Assembly: GCF_000007345.1 (NCBI RefSeq) | Contig: NC_003552.1 | Location: 2,356,001-2,420,000 of the forward strand | Origin: Methanosarcina acetivorans C2A | Lineage (GTDB): Archaea; Halobacteriota; Methanosarcinia; Methanosarcinales; Methanosarcinaceae | DNA: 64,000 nt | Direction of reading: 5' to 3' | Shown here: piece after piece, positions 1-8,711 of the stretch | How the letters are laid out: each line of letters begins with the position of its first letter | Position numbering within the stretch: the stretch's first letter is position 1 | Notes under the pieces: generated by a model | Database searches by the model: none | What the model saw: the letters and a program-made list of their open reading frames with translations, nothing else | What the model was told of the DNA's origin: nothing | Program-made: the position numbers and the translations under genes

Positions 1-1
1 T

Positions 2-319
2 GACTCCAAATTGTATAGACATGACTGCATCAGTGTTGGGAACGATATTGAATTTCTTGAAGCCCTTAAAGAACTGAAAGTAGAGCTATCCGAAAATACC
101 GATCCTCGGGAATATGATGCACTTATAGCTCCTCTAAAAAACAGGTTAAAAAGATTCTCTGACAAAGATAGTAAATCAAAAATTCATAGGGTTTTGGGAG
201 AAATACTCTATTTACAGGGAAACAATGCCGGGGCAATAGAACATTTTGAAACCGCACTGAAACTTAATCCGAAGGTGGGAGTGAAAAGGACACTTGATAA
301 ATTAAAGAAAACCGCTTAA
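2..319 (+). CDS. TPR-like protein, 3' part only
   Basis: The frame is open to the first base of the window, so this is the C-terminal part (about 105 residues) of a longer gene. The end contains one recognisable tetratricopeptide-like helix pair (LGEILYLQGNNAGAIEHFETALKLNP), written here as the pair IHRVLGEILYLQGNNAGAIE and HFETALKLNP. Such repeats usually bind other proteins; no catalytic motif is visible. A TTG at 11 and no good ribosome site argue that translation begins upstream of the window. The real start and the full domain content cannot be seen. Confidence 0.6.
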   Translation, partial: DSKLYRHDCISVGNDIEFLEALKELKVELSENTDPREYDALIAPLKNRLKRFSDKDSKSKIHRVLGEILYLQGNNAGAIEHFETALKLNPKVGVKRTLDKLKKTA

Positions 320-630
320 CTTGACGATGCAACATTACAGGGTAAAACCCATCTGCAGGACAAAATTCCAGCGTAAAATTTCATATTCCCGGCGTGATAT
401 GAAGTCAAAAACTCACCATGTTTTGAACCGCTTTAAGGCATGCGCCTGTGTTTTCAATGTTTGAAACTTTAATGTTTGAAACTCAAAAGGATTCGAAAAA
501 AGACCTGAAAAAATTATCTGAAAACCGGAAAAACTGGAAATCAAAAGGGCATGAAAATTTTTACTACTTCACGGAATTTCACCCAGCGTAACTCATAAAC
601 AACTTTAACCTTCAAGGGCTATAAATTGCC
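320..630. other. intergenic, no gene seen
   Basis: No open frame with family resemblance was found. The stretch holds short direct repeats (for example tttgaaact-like words near 462-485) and ends just before a decayed DUF998 reading frame. It may contain the former promoter of that gene. Confidence 0.4.
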
Positions 631-895
631 ATGGCTGACAGATCACACTCCCGCATGCGCTACGAAAACATTGCCGGAGAACTCCTGTTCGGTGCAGGCG
701 TACTGGCTTTCCTGGGGATTATCACGGCTGAGACCCTCTATCCCGGGTAAGTACATCGCAGAACATGATAAGCGACCTGGGCGCAACCGAACCGCCCAAC
801 AGTATTATTATACAACCATTATACAACCGGCTTCAAGCATTTTCAGTTCTTCAATGGCTGTTACTGGGATCTTTTGTTTTACTGCTACCTCTTAC
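631..895 (+). pseudogene. DUF998 membrane protein remnant
   Basis: Reading from the ATG at 631 gives 39 codons of a DUF998-like start (GELLFGAGVLAFLGIITAET, then LYPG) followed by a stop at 748-750. Moving to the frame that starts at 750 restores STSQNMISDLGATEPPN and SIIIQP, and moving again near 825 restores a segment reading ASSIFSSSMAVTGIF. DUF998 proteins are multi-pass membrane proteins of unknown function that carry this DLGA signature after the first membrane segment. At least two frameshifts, and loss of everything beyond the second membrane segment, make this a dead fragment. It runs straight into a dispersed repeat that probably replaced the 3' end. Confidence 0.7.
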
Positions 896-1530
896 AGGGC
901 TGAACCTGTCAAATCTGCGACTCGAAAAGAAACAGGTAAGTTATACCGCTTTCGGGATAAACTGAATTCAGCACCGTATTTCCTGTCCTCAGAATACTTT
1001 CTCCTGACGCCGGGAGCCTTATTAAATCTCACAGATAAATATAAGCGCCTCCGCCAGCTTGTCTGGCGGCCCTTCACAAAAAAGAAGAAAAAGCAAAAAA
1101 CAGGAATTATAGGGCCTTCAGGTCACTTTTACCGGTTAGTTTTTTTACGTTCCATTAATTTTTTTATTTGCTAGCTTTTTCCTTCTTTGTTCTTTTTAGT
1201 CTATTTGGGAAAGACCGCTCTCCTGCGTCTAGCGGGACAAGAACGACTCGATATAGAGAGTAACATTGTATGGGGAAGAAATCTTAATTTAGTTCGGCTG
1301 AGTGAAACGCCTTCTCTAATCTATAAAGTAGTCTGCTTGAGCGGAGCGAAACAGACAGCGCACTGCAGAGTCGCAACTCTGCCGAAACAGACCGCTCACT
1401 GCAGAGCCGCAACTCTGCTGGCGAAACTCGGGCGGGTCAGAATCAAAGAGTTTAAGGGTCAGAATCAAAGAGTTTAAGTTAGACATTGTTTTTTTCAAAA
1501 ATATCAACCATGTAAAGGTGGCCCACCTAC
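889..1530 (+). repeat. dispersed non-coding repeat, copy A
   Basis: This stretch matches 57358-57985 on the same strand in several blocks: a start block reading gaacctgtcaa, a middle block with aagcgcct and ccagcttgtct, a block reading aagaacgactc, and an end block reading atcaaccatgtaaaggtgg. The middle contains a hairpin at about 1052-1070 (CCGCCAG, loop CTTGT, CTGGCGG). Inverted partial copies lie at 48841-49260 and 50340-50515. No protein frame is conserved among the copies, so I read it as a degenerate dispersed element. Confidence 0.7.
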
Positions 1531-2142
1531 CTTTTAGACCATATTCATATTCTGAGTATATAGAATTCAGGTTTTTGTGATAAGCCGAATAGTACTAATA
1601 ATTATGTTATGAATTCTGAAGTATAAACAAATAAATTTGATTTAGTAATACTTATTTATATAAAATTATTAATTAAGTAATACAAAAGCTCAAAAAAATA
1701 ATATTTAAATATCTTAAAATTATAGATAGATTTGGGAGCATAATATTAGAAAATATTAAAAGACGATCATGATAACCTGTACAGGTGGTGTTTATAAAAC
1801 TGAAAGGACTAAAGTAAAAAAATTATAAAATATCCCACTCCAAGAATTAAGGCTACTATTTTTGAATGGAATGCAAATTGCATAGCATATGTGAAGAAGA
1901 ATTCAGGGTATTCCAGCTTCTATTAATTCCTGGCAAAGTAGTCTACCTTGAAGTAGAGAACATTATCTGCAAAGAGAAAACCGGTTTCCGGGAAGACGAA
2001 AAGGGTAAATCTTTAATGACCACAGAATCAAGCGAATAAATCTGTAATATACTGTCAAGTTTGGCAAATTCTTGCATTACAGAACTATTTTGAGATTGGC
2101 AAGGGTTAATAATCAGAGACGTAGGAAAAAAGAGGTGCAAAC
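1531..2142. other. AT-rich intergenic region, no gene seen
   Basis: The region is strongly AT-rich (especially 1600-1720) with many stops in all frames. It is the only room for the promoter of the cupin gene at 2143. No RNA gene or element was recognised. Confidence 0.4.
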
Positions 2143-2688
2143 ATGCAAGTAAAAAGTATGGAGGATTTTAATAAACTGGAAAAGCCAAGGGTCCAAAACA
2201 TTCCAGGTTTTTATGGAGAAAGGCTGATTGAAGGTGTTGTTGTAAAGGATACTAAACTGTTTAGCGATGAGAGAGGCTTTTTGACCGAGCTCATACGTTT
2301 AGACGATGAAGATATGAAAGCACAGGATATCAAACAGATAATTGCTTCCTATTCTTATCCCGGAATGATAAAAGGCTGGCATCTTCACTCTAAACAGGAA
2401 GATCACCTGTTTTGTGTAAGTGGAATGGTAAAAGTTGTCTTATATGATTACAGAGAAGACTCACCTACGTATAAAGTTTTGAATGAAATTTTTATGGGGG
2501 ATAGGTACCCACGTACGGTTTATATCCCACCAGGAATCTTTCACGGTACAAAAAATGTAGGCAATGATGTATCTGTAGTGATAGGAATGCCTTCCCTACT
2601 CTATGACCCTGAAGATGTTGACGAAAGACGGGTTAATCCCATTTCCAATAATATTATTCCCTATAATTGGAACTGCAAAATGGAATGA
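2143..2688 (+). CDS. dTDP-4-dehydrorhamnose 3,5-epimerase-like cupin
   Basis: The 181-residue product resembles the RmlC family of double-stranded beta-helix (cupin) sugar-nucleotide epimerases, which are normally about 180 residues long. Visible family features are SDERGFLTEL near residue 45, the segment IKGWHLHSKQEDHLFCVSG around residues 85-103 where RmlC has its catalytic His, and VYIPPGIFHGTKN near 127-139. A ribosome site (gaggtg) precedes the ATG by about 6 bases. No other rhamnose or sugar-nucleotide genes adjoin it, so the actual substrate is open: it may act on another dTDP-sugar used in the cell surface. The gene stands alone, convergent with the ABC transporter genes. Confidence 0.75.
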   Translation: MQVKSMEDFNKLEKPRVQNIPGFYGERLIEGVVVKDTKLFSDERGFLTELIRLDDEDMKAQDIKQIIASYSYPGMIKGWHLHSKQEDHLFCVSGMVKVVLYDYREDSPTYKVLNEIFMGDRYPRTVYIPPGIFHGTKNVGNDVSVVIGMPSLLYDPEDVDERRVNPISNNIIPYNWNCKME

Positions 2689-3053
2689 AGCAGATCAGAA
2701 AACAGCCACGATGATAAAAATTTTTATTTTTTTAGATATTTAAGAAAACATTCAAAATAGAATAAAGGACTGATAAGCAAGGTCTGATAAGCAATATCCA
2801 TTAAAAATATCTTTATATATAGATAAAAAACAAACATTAAATTCTGCAAAAAACATGCACAAAGGAACGAAAGTGCTTTTCAAATCACAGTACTTTCATT
2901 CCAAATAAAATAAAGCTGAAGGGAATCATCTTCGGCATAGATATTATGTTTCATTAATGGAGTATAGATATTTAAGTTTCATTAAGAGGATATGGATTTT
3001 TATCCAGATATGGGTTTAAGATATGGGTTTAAGATATGGTTCTCAGACATGTC
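2689..3053. other. convergent intergenic region
   Basis: This stretch lies between the 3' ends of two convergent transcripts. It has short direct repeats (tgataagcaa near 2770-2792, and gatatgggtttaa near 3006-3035) and T-rich stretches that may end transcription. No gene was seen. Confidence 0.4.
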
Positions 3054-3665
3054 TCAGACAGTATTTATGTCATCCAGATAGACGACATCATGACATATCC
3101 TTTTGATTAAATTTTTTTCGTGGCTTACGACCAGTACTCCGATGTTCATTTTTTCAACCACGTCCACAACGATATTCCAGATTTGAGCCTGGGTAATGGC
3201 ATCCACCATTGTGGTTATTTCGTCCGCTATCAAAAATTTGGTTTCGGGACTTAAAGCCCTTGCAAGGGCAAATCTCTGGAGTTCACCCCCCGAAAGCTCA
3301 TTTGGCCAGCGGTTAAGCCATTTATTTTTTATTCCGAAGGAATCCAGAATATCCCGGGGGACCGTATGTCCTTCATTCAAAATATCCTTCATTTTCCATC
3401 TGGGGTTTACGGCTTTTTCAGGGTGCTGAAAGACAAGCTGGACCGGGTTATAACCTTTTGAGGGAATTGCTTTTTCGTCGAGACTTACCTTCCCTTGGTA
3501 ATTGTTTTCGTAGCCTGCCAGGATTTTACAGAGGGTCGATTTGCCGCTTCCGCTGTCCCCGATCAGTCCCAGCACCTCTCCACGACCTAAAGATATATTC
3601 ACATCGTTTAAAATCAAATTGCCTCTTTTGTATCCGAAACTGATATTCTCGGCCTTAAGGGACAT
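3054..3665 (-). CDS. ABC transporter ATPase (DppF/NikE type)
   Basis: This 203-residue nucleotide-binding subunit has a Walker A motif GDSGSGKST near residues 37-45, the ABC signature LSGGELQR near 123-130, Walker B FLIADE near 144-149 and the switch His in VVSHE near 178. It energises import through the two permeases encoded just upstream. It is shorter than typical DppF proteins (about 260-330) because it lacks the C-terminal oligopeptide-transporter tail. Its start overlaps the end of the preceding ATPase gene by 11 bases, so the two are translationally linked. It is the last gene of the minus-strand transporter operon. Confidence 0.9.
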   Translation of the reverse strand: MSLKAENISFGYKRGNLILNDVNISLGRGEVLGLIGDSGSGKSTLCKILAGYENNYQGKVSLDEKAIPSKGYNPVQLVFQHPEKAVNPRWKMKDILNEGHTVPRDILDSFGIKNKWLNRWPNELSGGELQRFALARALSPETKFLIADEITTMVDAITQAQIWNIVVDVVEKMNIGVLVVSHEKNLIKRICHDVVYLDDINTV

Positions 3666-4632
3666 TATTGCACCTCACCTCTCCTCCGTTTACCATTTTA
3701 AACTGGGGGATACCCTGAGAACAGAGCTCGTTCTTTTTAGAACACCTTTCATAAAAGACACATCTGTCAATAACTTCGTCCAGCATTGGCTGGTGCCCTT
3801 TAATTGCCTGGAATTTGTTCTGGGGAAGGGCATTCCAGAGAGCCCGGGTATATGGGTGCCTTAAATTCTCTCCGTCATTTTTGAAATCTTCAACATTCGC
3901 TACTTCCAGAACCGTCCCTGCATAGAATACTGCAATTTTATCCGAGATTTTTAACGCAGCTTCGATATCGTGAGTGATAAGGATCACCGCACAGCCCCTG
4001 TTTGCCATGTCCTTGAAGTAACTCAGGGTTTCATTCAGGGTTTTTTCGTCCAGGCCCGGAGTCGGTTCATCTGCAATTACAAGCTTTGCAGAACCCATAA
4101 CGGCAGTAGAAACCAGAACCCTCCGGGTCATCCCTCCCGAAAGCTCATGGGGAAACATTTTCTCAACATCCGGTTTCAAATCGTATTTCCGAAAAATATC
4201 CCGCTGAAGTTGCTTCATCATGCCTTCGTTTTCCTCATCAACTGAGCCTATTACCTGATTCGAAATTCGCATTAAAGGGTCCAGATAGGTTGTGGACTGA
4301 GGGACAAGCGCTATTTCTTTTCCCCTTATTTTTTCTTTAATCTGCTGAGTGAGTTTTTTGCCATCGTATTCCATATTCCCGGCAAGTTTCGCGTTTGAAG
4401 GCAAAATCCCTAAAATCGCATGAGCCAGAAGACTTTTACCGGATCCGCTCGAACCGACAACAGCCAAAACCTCGCCTCTGTAAGCTTCTATACTCAAATT
4501 ACAGATCACTTTTAACTCGGTTTGCCGGAGCCCGGCAGCGTATTGAATAAAAGAAAGGGAAAGGTCTTCTACTTTTAATAGAGGTTCGATCTCCTTCCTT
4601 TCTTCATTGTTTATTTCAGTTTTGTTTCCCAT
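3655..4632 (-). CDS. ABC transporter ATPase (DppD/NikD type)
   Basis: The product has 325 residues with Walker A GSSGSGKS near residue 57, signature LSGGMTRR near 166, Walker B LVIADEPTPG near 186 and the switch His in LITHD near 217. The C-terminal part keeps the cysteine-bearing tail of oligopeptide/nickel ATPases (FYERCSKKNELCSQG). It pairs with the shorter ATPase that follows. The gene lies 109 bases after the DppC-type permease gene, and the gap is filled by a tandem repeat. A peptide or a nickel chelate is the likely cargo; the sequence alone does not decide. Confidence 0.9.
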   Translation of the reverse strand: MGNKTEINNEERKEIEPLLKVEDLSLSFIQYAAGLRQTELKVICNLSIEAYRGEVLAVVGSSGSGKSLLAHAILGILPSNAKLAGNMEYDGKKLTQQIKEKIRGKEIALVPQSTTYLDPLMRISNQVIGSVDEENEGMMKQLQRDIFRKYDLKPDVEKMFPHELSGGMTRRVLVSTAVMGSAKLVIADEPTPGLDEKTLNETLSYFKDMANRGCAVILITHDIEAALKISDKIAVFYAGTVLEVANVEDFKNDGENLRHPYTRALWNALPQNKFQAIKGHQPMLDEVIDRCVFYERCSKKNELCSQGIPQFKMVNGGEVRCNNVP

Positions 4633-4662
4633 ATTGACACCATTCAGATCTTATTTCATTTT

Positions 4663-4760
4663 CGTGAGCACTTATTCGTGAGCACTTATTCGTGAGCACT
4701 TATTCGTGAGCACTTATTCGTGAGCACCTATTCATGAGCACTTATTCGTGAGCACTTTTT
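4663..4760 (+). repeat. 14-bp tandem repeat, 7 copies
   Basis: A 14-base unit (cgtgagcacttatt) is repeated six times with one- or two-base changes, plus a partial seventh copy. The last copy contains the stop and the final codons (Ser-Ala-His-Glu) of the DppC-type permease. The array therefore looks like repeated duplication of the gene's own 3' end into the gap before the ATPase gene. Copies start at 4663, 4677, 4691, 4705, 4719, 4733 and 4747. Confidence 0.9.
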
Positions 4761-5599
4761 GGATCCATCAATTTCCCCAAATTTTCTCCTATCATATCAA
4801 ATGCAAGGACCACAATCAGCAGGGATAAGCCCGGGAAGAAGGCAAGCCACCAGTATCCTGCCGAGAGATACCTCATAGATTCTGACAGAATTATGCCGAT
4901 TGCCGGTTCGTGGGGGGAAAGTCCGAACCCCAGGAATGTGACGGACGCTTCGTGCAAAATGGCATGGGGAAACAGCAAAATCGTACCCAGCAAGATCTGG
5001 GGGATTAGATGAGGCAGGATATGTTTTGTAGCTATCCACCACTTTGATTTGCCAAGGTTTCTGGAGATATGGATGTATTCCTGGGTTTTTAACTGCTTGA
5101 TTTCGGCCCTTACAACCCTGGTCAGGCTTGTCCAGTGCGTTAATGCAACCCCGACAATAACCCCTGTAGCTCCTCCTCCCAGGCCTATGGAAATAAGGAT
5201 TATTAACAGCAGGTGAGGGATTGAAAGAAAGAGGTCCACAAGCCAGGATACAAAAGAATCTGCGGTCTTTCCTGCACTTGAAAGCAGACCTAAAATTACG
5301 GTCAGAAAAGTACTGATTACGGAAGCAAAAGCTCCGATAACTATGCTCAGGCCCAGGCCTTCCAGGGTTCTTATAAACATGTCCCTTCCCATCCAGTCGG
5401 TCCCGAAGGGGTGTTCAAGGGATGGAGCAAGGTTTTTGGAACCAAAGTCCGTTGGTAAGGACTCGCCTTCTACAAGGAGGCTTGAAACCACAATTGCAAG
5501 CAGTAAAAGGGACGTGAAACCGATTATAAGAAACGTCTTCTGCCTTAAATTCAGTCCGGGGAATAAGCTTCTGTTAACGGTTACGACAGCAGTGCTCAT
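4742..5599 (-). CDS. ABC transporter permease (DppC/NikC type)
   Basis: This 285-residue inner-membrane permease has an N-terminal membrane segment (TFLIIGFTSLLLLAIVVSSLL) seen as TFLIIGFTSLLL then LAIVVSSLL, the DppC hallmark FGTDWMGRDMFIR near residues 65-77, and about five further membrane helices. The cytoplasmic coupling loop of the binding-protein-dependent transport family lies near residues 175-215. The start overlaps the end of the DppB-type gene (ATGA), showing coupled translation. It forms the channel together with that partner. Confidence 0.9.
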   Translation of the reverse strand: MSTAVVTVNRSLFPGLNLRQKTFLIIGFTSLLLLAIVVSSLLVEGESLPTDFGSKNLAPSLEHPFGTDWMGRDMFIRTLEGLGLSIVIGAFASVISTFLTVILGLLSSAGKTADSFVSWLVDLFLSIPHLLLIILISIGLGGGATGVIVGVALTHWTSLTRVVRAEIKQLKTQEYIHISRNLGKSKWWIATKHILPHLIPQILLGTILLFPHAILHEASVTFLGFGLSPHEPAIGIILSESMRYLSAGYWWLAFFPGLSLLIVVLAFDMIGENLGKLMDPKSAHE

Positions 5600-6588
5600 A
5601 TTGTTGTCTCCTGCTGTTTTATCCTCGGATCTATGAATTCATAGATAATGTCAGCAATGAGGTTTCCAGTAAAGACAAACACCGCACTTACAAGAACTAT
5701 TCCCAGAAGTAGAGGTACATCAGACATTAAGCCTGCTGCTACTGTAGCCCGCCCAATACCGGGATAGGAAAAGACCTGTTCAACCAGAACCGCACCGCCA
5801 AACAGTTCACTGAAACTTAAAAACTGCAGGGTAATGGCGGGGAGGGCAACGTTCCTAACCCCGTGCCTTAAGACAAGGTCCAGCCCTTTTTCACCTCTTG
5901 CCTTTGCAAATAACACATAATCGCTGGACATAACTTCGGTTAATTTTTCTCGGGTAAACATTGCAATCTGAGCAACACCGAGTAAACTCAAAGTCAGTGC
6001 AGGGAGGATTAAGTGCTCTATCCGGTCAAAAAAAGTCACGTTCTCAGCCGTAACCCCTATGGGTACGCTTAAACCTATAGGGAACCAGCCTAACTGCACG
6101 GAAAATATCATCAAAAAAACCAGGGCCAGCCAGAATGTCGGGGTGGCGGTTAAAATGTAACAGTAGGTTTTTATTGCCCGGTCAAACAGGGTCCCTTTAT
6201 GCATTCCGGAAGCGATTCCCAAAATGAAGCCCAGAACTCCTGAAATCATCCAGGAAGAAGCCATCAGAGCCAGAGACGCTGCAAACCTTTCTTTAATCAC
6301 GTCAGTAACAGGCATCCTGTAAATCAGTGAGACTCCGAAATCCCCTTTGAGAATATCTCCGGCCCAGTTCAGGAATTTCTCCTCTGGCGGCGTGTTAACT
6401 CCCCAGTATTCTTCAAGTTTGGCTTTATGCTCCGCACTCACCGCCATCTCTCCAAGATAAGCTCGAACGGGGTCTATAGGCGAGTATTGAATGAGCATGA
6501 AACTTACAAAAGAAACTATAAGCAAAAGGCTTATTAACCGGAGAATTTTTTTCCCTATAAAGCCTGATATTTTTGCATTTTCTGACAC
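5596..6588 (-). CDS. ABC transporter permease (DppB/NikB type)
   Basis: This 330-residue permease has an N-terminal helix followed by SPIDPVRAYLG, typical of DppB/NikB (FxxPGDP-like region), then five more helices. The coupling loop includes MFTREKLTEVMSSDYVLFAK followed by ARGEKGL, matching the family EAA-type motif. It is the first membrane component of the transporter operon, 231 bases downstream of the nearest binding-protein gene, so it may be read through from there or from its own promoter. Confidence 0.9.
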   Translation of the reverse strand: MSENAKISGFIGKKILRLISLLLIVSFVSFMLIQYSPIDPVRAYLGEMAVSAEHKAKLEEYWGVNTPPEEKFLNWAGDILKGDFGVSLIYRMPVTDVIKERFAASLALMASSWMISGVLGFILGIASGMHKGTLFDRAIKTYCYILTATPTFWLALVFLMIFSVQLGWFPIGLSVPIGVTAENVTFFDRIEHLILPALTLSLLGVAQIAMFTREKLTEVMSSDYVLFAKARGEKGLDLVLRHGVRNVALPAITLQFLSFSELFGGAVLVEQVFSYPGIGRATVAAGLMSDVPLLLGIVLVSAVFVFTGNLIADIIYEFIDPRIKQQETTI

Positions 6589-6819
6589 GTTATTCCCTCA
6601 ATCACAGCGATTATAATACAACTATATTTCACACCAGTGACACACATTATTAATAATTGACCAAATTTTCACACCCAGGAATTGAAAAACGGGCTTCTAC
6701 AAGCATCAACTTCCATAAGCGTTCTTCAATTATCTCCTGCCGATCCCGGCTTAGGGTAAAAACGTAGCATGATTGATATTTACATCATTTTTACTGCAAA
6801 TATCACTCACCTGAAGTTA

Positions 6820-8463
6820 TCACTTACCTGAAGTCGAGCTGGATTCATCTATCCTTGTCCACTCATAGATATTTCCTAAAATATCCGACCCGGCATTCTG
6901 TTGCGGAGTCCCGAGATCCAGGGTTTCGTCCATAGCGTACAGATAATCCATTGTAACCAGCCATAACCAGGTTGCATCGCCTGCAGGCCCGTAACCGGTG
7001 CTCCCGTCGTATGCAGCTAACTGCCAGAATTTTGTGGCCTGGGCCTGGTCTGACGACCTCAGCGCCGATTCCAGATACCCATCTACCACAGGATTACTGT
7101 AAAGGCCCGGATTCATGTAAGTAGCGTCGGCTTCTTTACTGTGGTACTGGTGATACAGATTGAAGGTATCTATGCTGCTGTAAGCGTACAGGACAGCTGA
7201 ACTGTACTGGTTTGCGTAGATCTCGTCCCAGTTTGTGCCCATAAGGTTAATTTTTATACCCATTTTCCGGGCCTGCTCGCTTACAGCCACTGAAAGAGCC
7301 TGCCTTGTCTGGTCCGAGGAAGAATAGTACAGGTCAAATTCCGCCTCAGTCCCGTTCTTTTCCCGGATCCCGTCGCCATCAGAGTCTTCCCACCCTGCAG
7401 CTTCGAGGACTTTTATGGCTTCCTCAAGATTCGAGTCCTTAATTTTAGCTTCAGGGTTTCCGAATTCCCGCTGGTCCACTCCGGTATATTCCACATCTCC
7501 TTTTCCGTACAGGACTCCGTCAAGTATGGCTTTCCTGTCGATCCCCGTGTTCAAGGCTTTTCGAATTGTTATATCGGCTGTTACATTATTGCCTATAGGG
7601 TCTCCCTGAAGGCTTTTACTGCCGGTATCATACTGCGTCGGAAAAGAAACCCCAAAGGCTCTTGAGGAGGGAAGGGAGATAAAGTCGTACCCGTCTATGG
7701 TTTGATTTACATTGTTGATTTCGATTTCAGCTATGTCCACTTTCCTGGACTTTGCAGCTGCAAATGCAGTATCTTTATCTAGGAATAACATGGTTATTTT
7801 TTTGAAGTACGGCTTCTGTCCGTAGTAATCGGGATTGTATTCAAATATTGCCTGCTGGCTCCTATCCCACTGGACCAGCTTGTACGGGCCTGACCCAACA
7901 GGATTGCGCCCGTAGGTCTCTTTTTCATATGCATGTTCCGGCACGATTCCGACGTACCTGAGCCTCCATATGAAACTGGACTGAGGTTCCTGTAATTTGA
8001 ATTCGACTGCGGTATCATTTATTGCCCTGGCACTTTCAAGATTACTCATGTCCAGTTCGGAATTACTGCCAACTGCAGTATTGAAGGTAAACGCCACGTC
8101 GTTTGCAGTTAATTTTTCCCCGTCTGTGAATTTGATATCATCCCTTACATTTACGGTCCAGGTCTTCCCGTCGGGGCTGACAGAATAACCTGTAGCAAGA
8201 TCGTTAATTATACTCCCGTCATCAGCCGATTTAAAAAGGGTACTCTGTACCAGCGGCTCAAAATTCACATGCCCGCACCCCCAGCCCTGCAGCGGATCAA
8301 AACCTGTATCCGGTTCTCCAGTATGTGAATAAACATTCACAACAAGTTCATCGGAAGCTCCGGAAACCGAATTGACCGGCGCCCCGGATGACATAAAAAC
8401 TAAAATAAGCGCCAGAACTACAACTACTACCCCTAGCAGCAAATATTGCTGGTTTTTTTTAAT
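6820..8463 (-). CDS. ABC substrate-binding protein, SBP_bac_5 family, copy 1
   Basis: The 547-residue product belongs to the peptide/nickel binding-protein family 5. It has an N-terminal hydrophobic anchor (LLLGVVVVVLALILVFMSSG), no lipobox Cys, then the family segment GYSVSPDGKTWTVNVRDDIK near residue 113 and GSGPYKLVQWDRSQ. It should sit outside the membrane and deliver cargo to the permeases. I place the start at an ATT codon (8461-8463). A strong GGAGGAGGG site lies 6-7 bases upstream, an in-frame TAA immediately precedes the ATT, and the residues Lys-Lys-Asn-Gln-Gln-Tyr after it recur in both paralogues with synonymous changes. The first conventional start, TTG at 8442, is too far from the ribosome site. 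Confidence 0.85.
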   Translation of the reverse strand: MKKNQQYLLLGVVVVVLALILVFMSSGAPVNSVSGASDELVVNVYSHTGEPDTGFDPLQGWGCGHVNFEPLVQSTLFKSADDGSIINDLATGYSVSPDGKTWTVNVRDDIKFTDGEKLTANDVAFTFNTAVGSNSELDMSNLESARAINDTAVEFKLQEPQSSFIWRLRYVGIVPEHAYEKETYGRNPVGSGPYKLVQWDRSQQAIFEYNPDYYGQKPYFKKITMLFLDKDTAFAAAKSRKVDIAEIEINNVNQTIDGYDFISLPSSRAFGVSFPTQYDTGSKSLQGDPIGNNVTADITIRKALNTGIDRKAILDGVLYGKGDVEYTGVDQREFGNPEAKIKDSNLEEAIKVLEAAGWEDSDGDGIREKNGTEAEFDLYYSSSDQTRQALSVAVSEQARKMGIKINLMGTNWDEIYANQYSSAVLYAYSSIDTFNLYHQYHSKEADATYMNPGLYSNPVVDGYLESALRSSDQAQATKFWQLAAYDGSTGYGPAGDATWLWLVTMDYLYAMDETLDLGTPQQNAGSDILGNIYEWTRIDESSSTSGK

Positions 8464-8711
8464 TTAAATCCCTCCTCCTTCCTTAATGCATAATCAGGAC
8501 ATAGCCCAGCCTTACTCATTAGCCAGATATTTCTCAATTAGCCAGATATTTCTCAGGATCATTTTCTAGCCCAATCTTACTCATTAGCCCGGGTATTACT
8601 CATGATAACTTCCTGGCCCCTTATTACTCATGATCAGATCCTCAAGCTCTCCGGCAGGAAATCAAAAAGGAAAAAAGGGAGTTCAAGTAATGTCGAAACT
8701 TAACTCCCGGT
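8464..8711. other. spacer between binding-protein genes
   Basis: This 248-base gap contains the ribosome site of the copy-1 gene and imperfect direct repeats (attagccagatatttctca twice near 8518-8555, and tactcat words). It may hold a promoter for copy 1. No gene was seen. Confidence 0.4.

Noticed and set aside
626-1477. Open frames of 60-180 codons on both strands.
   Set aside because: They run across a decayed DUF998 gene and a dispersed repeat; the only recognisable protein parts are in changing frames.
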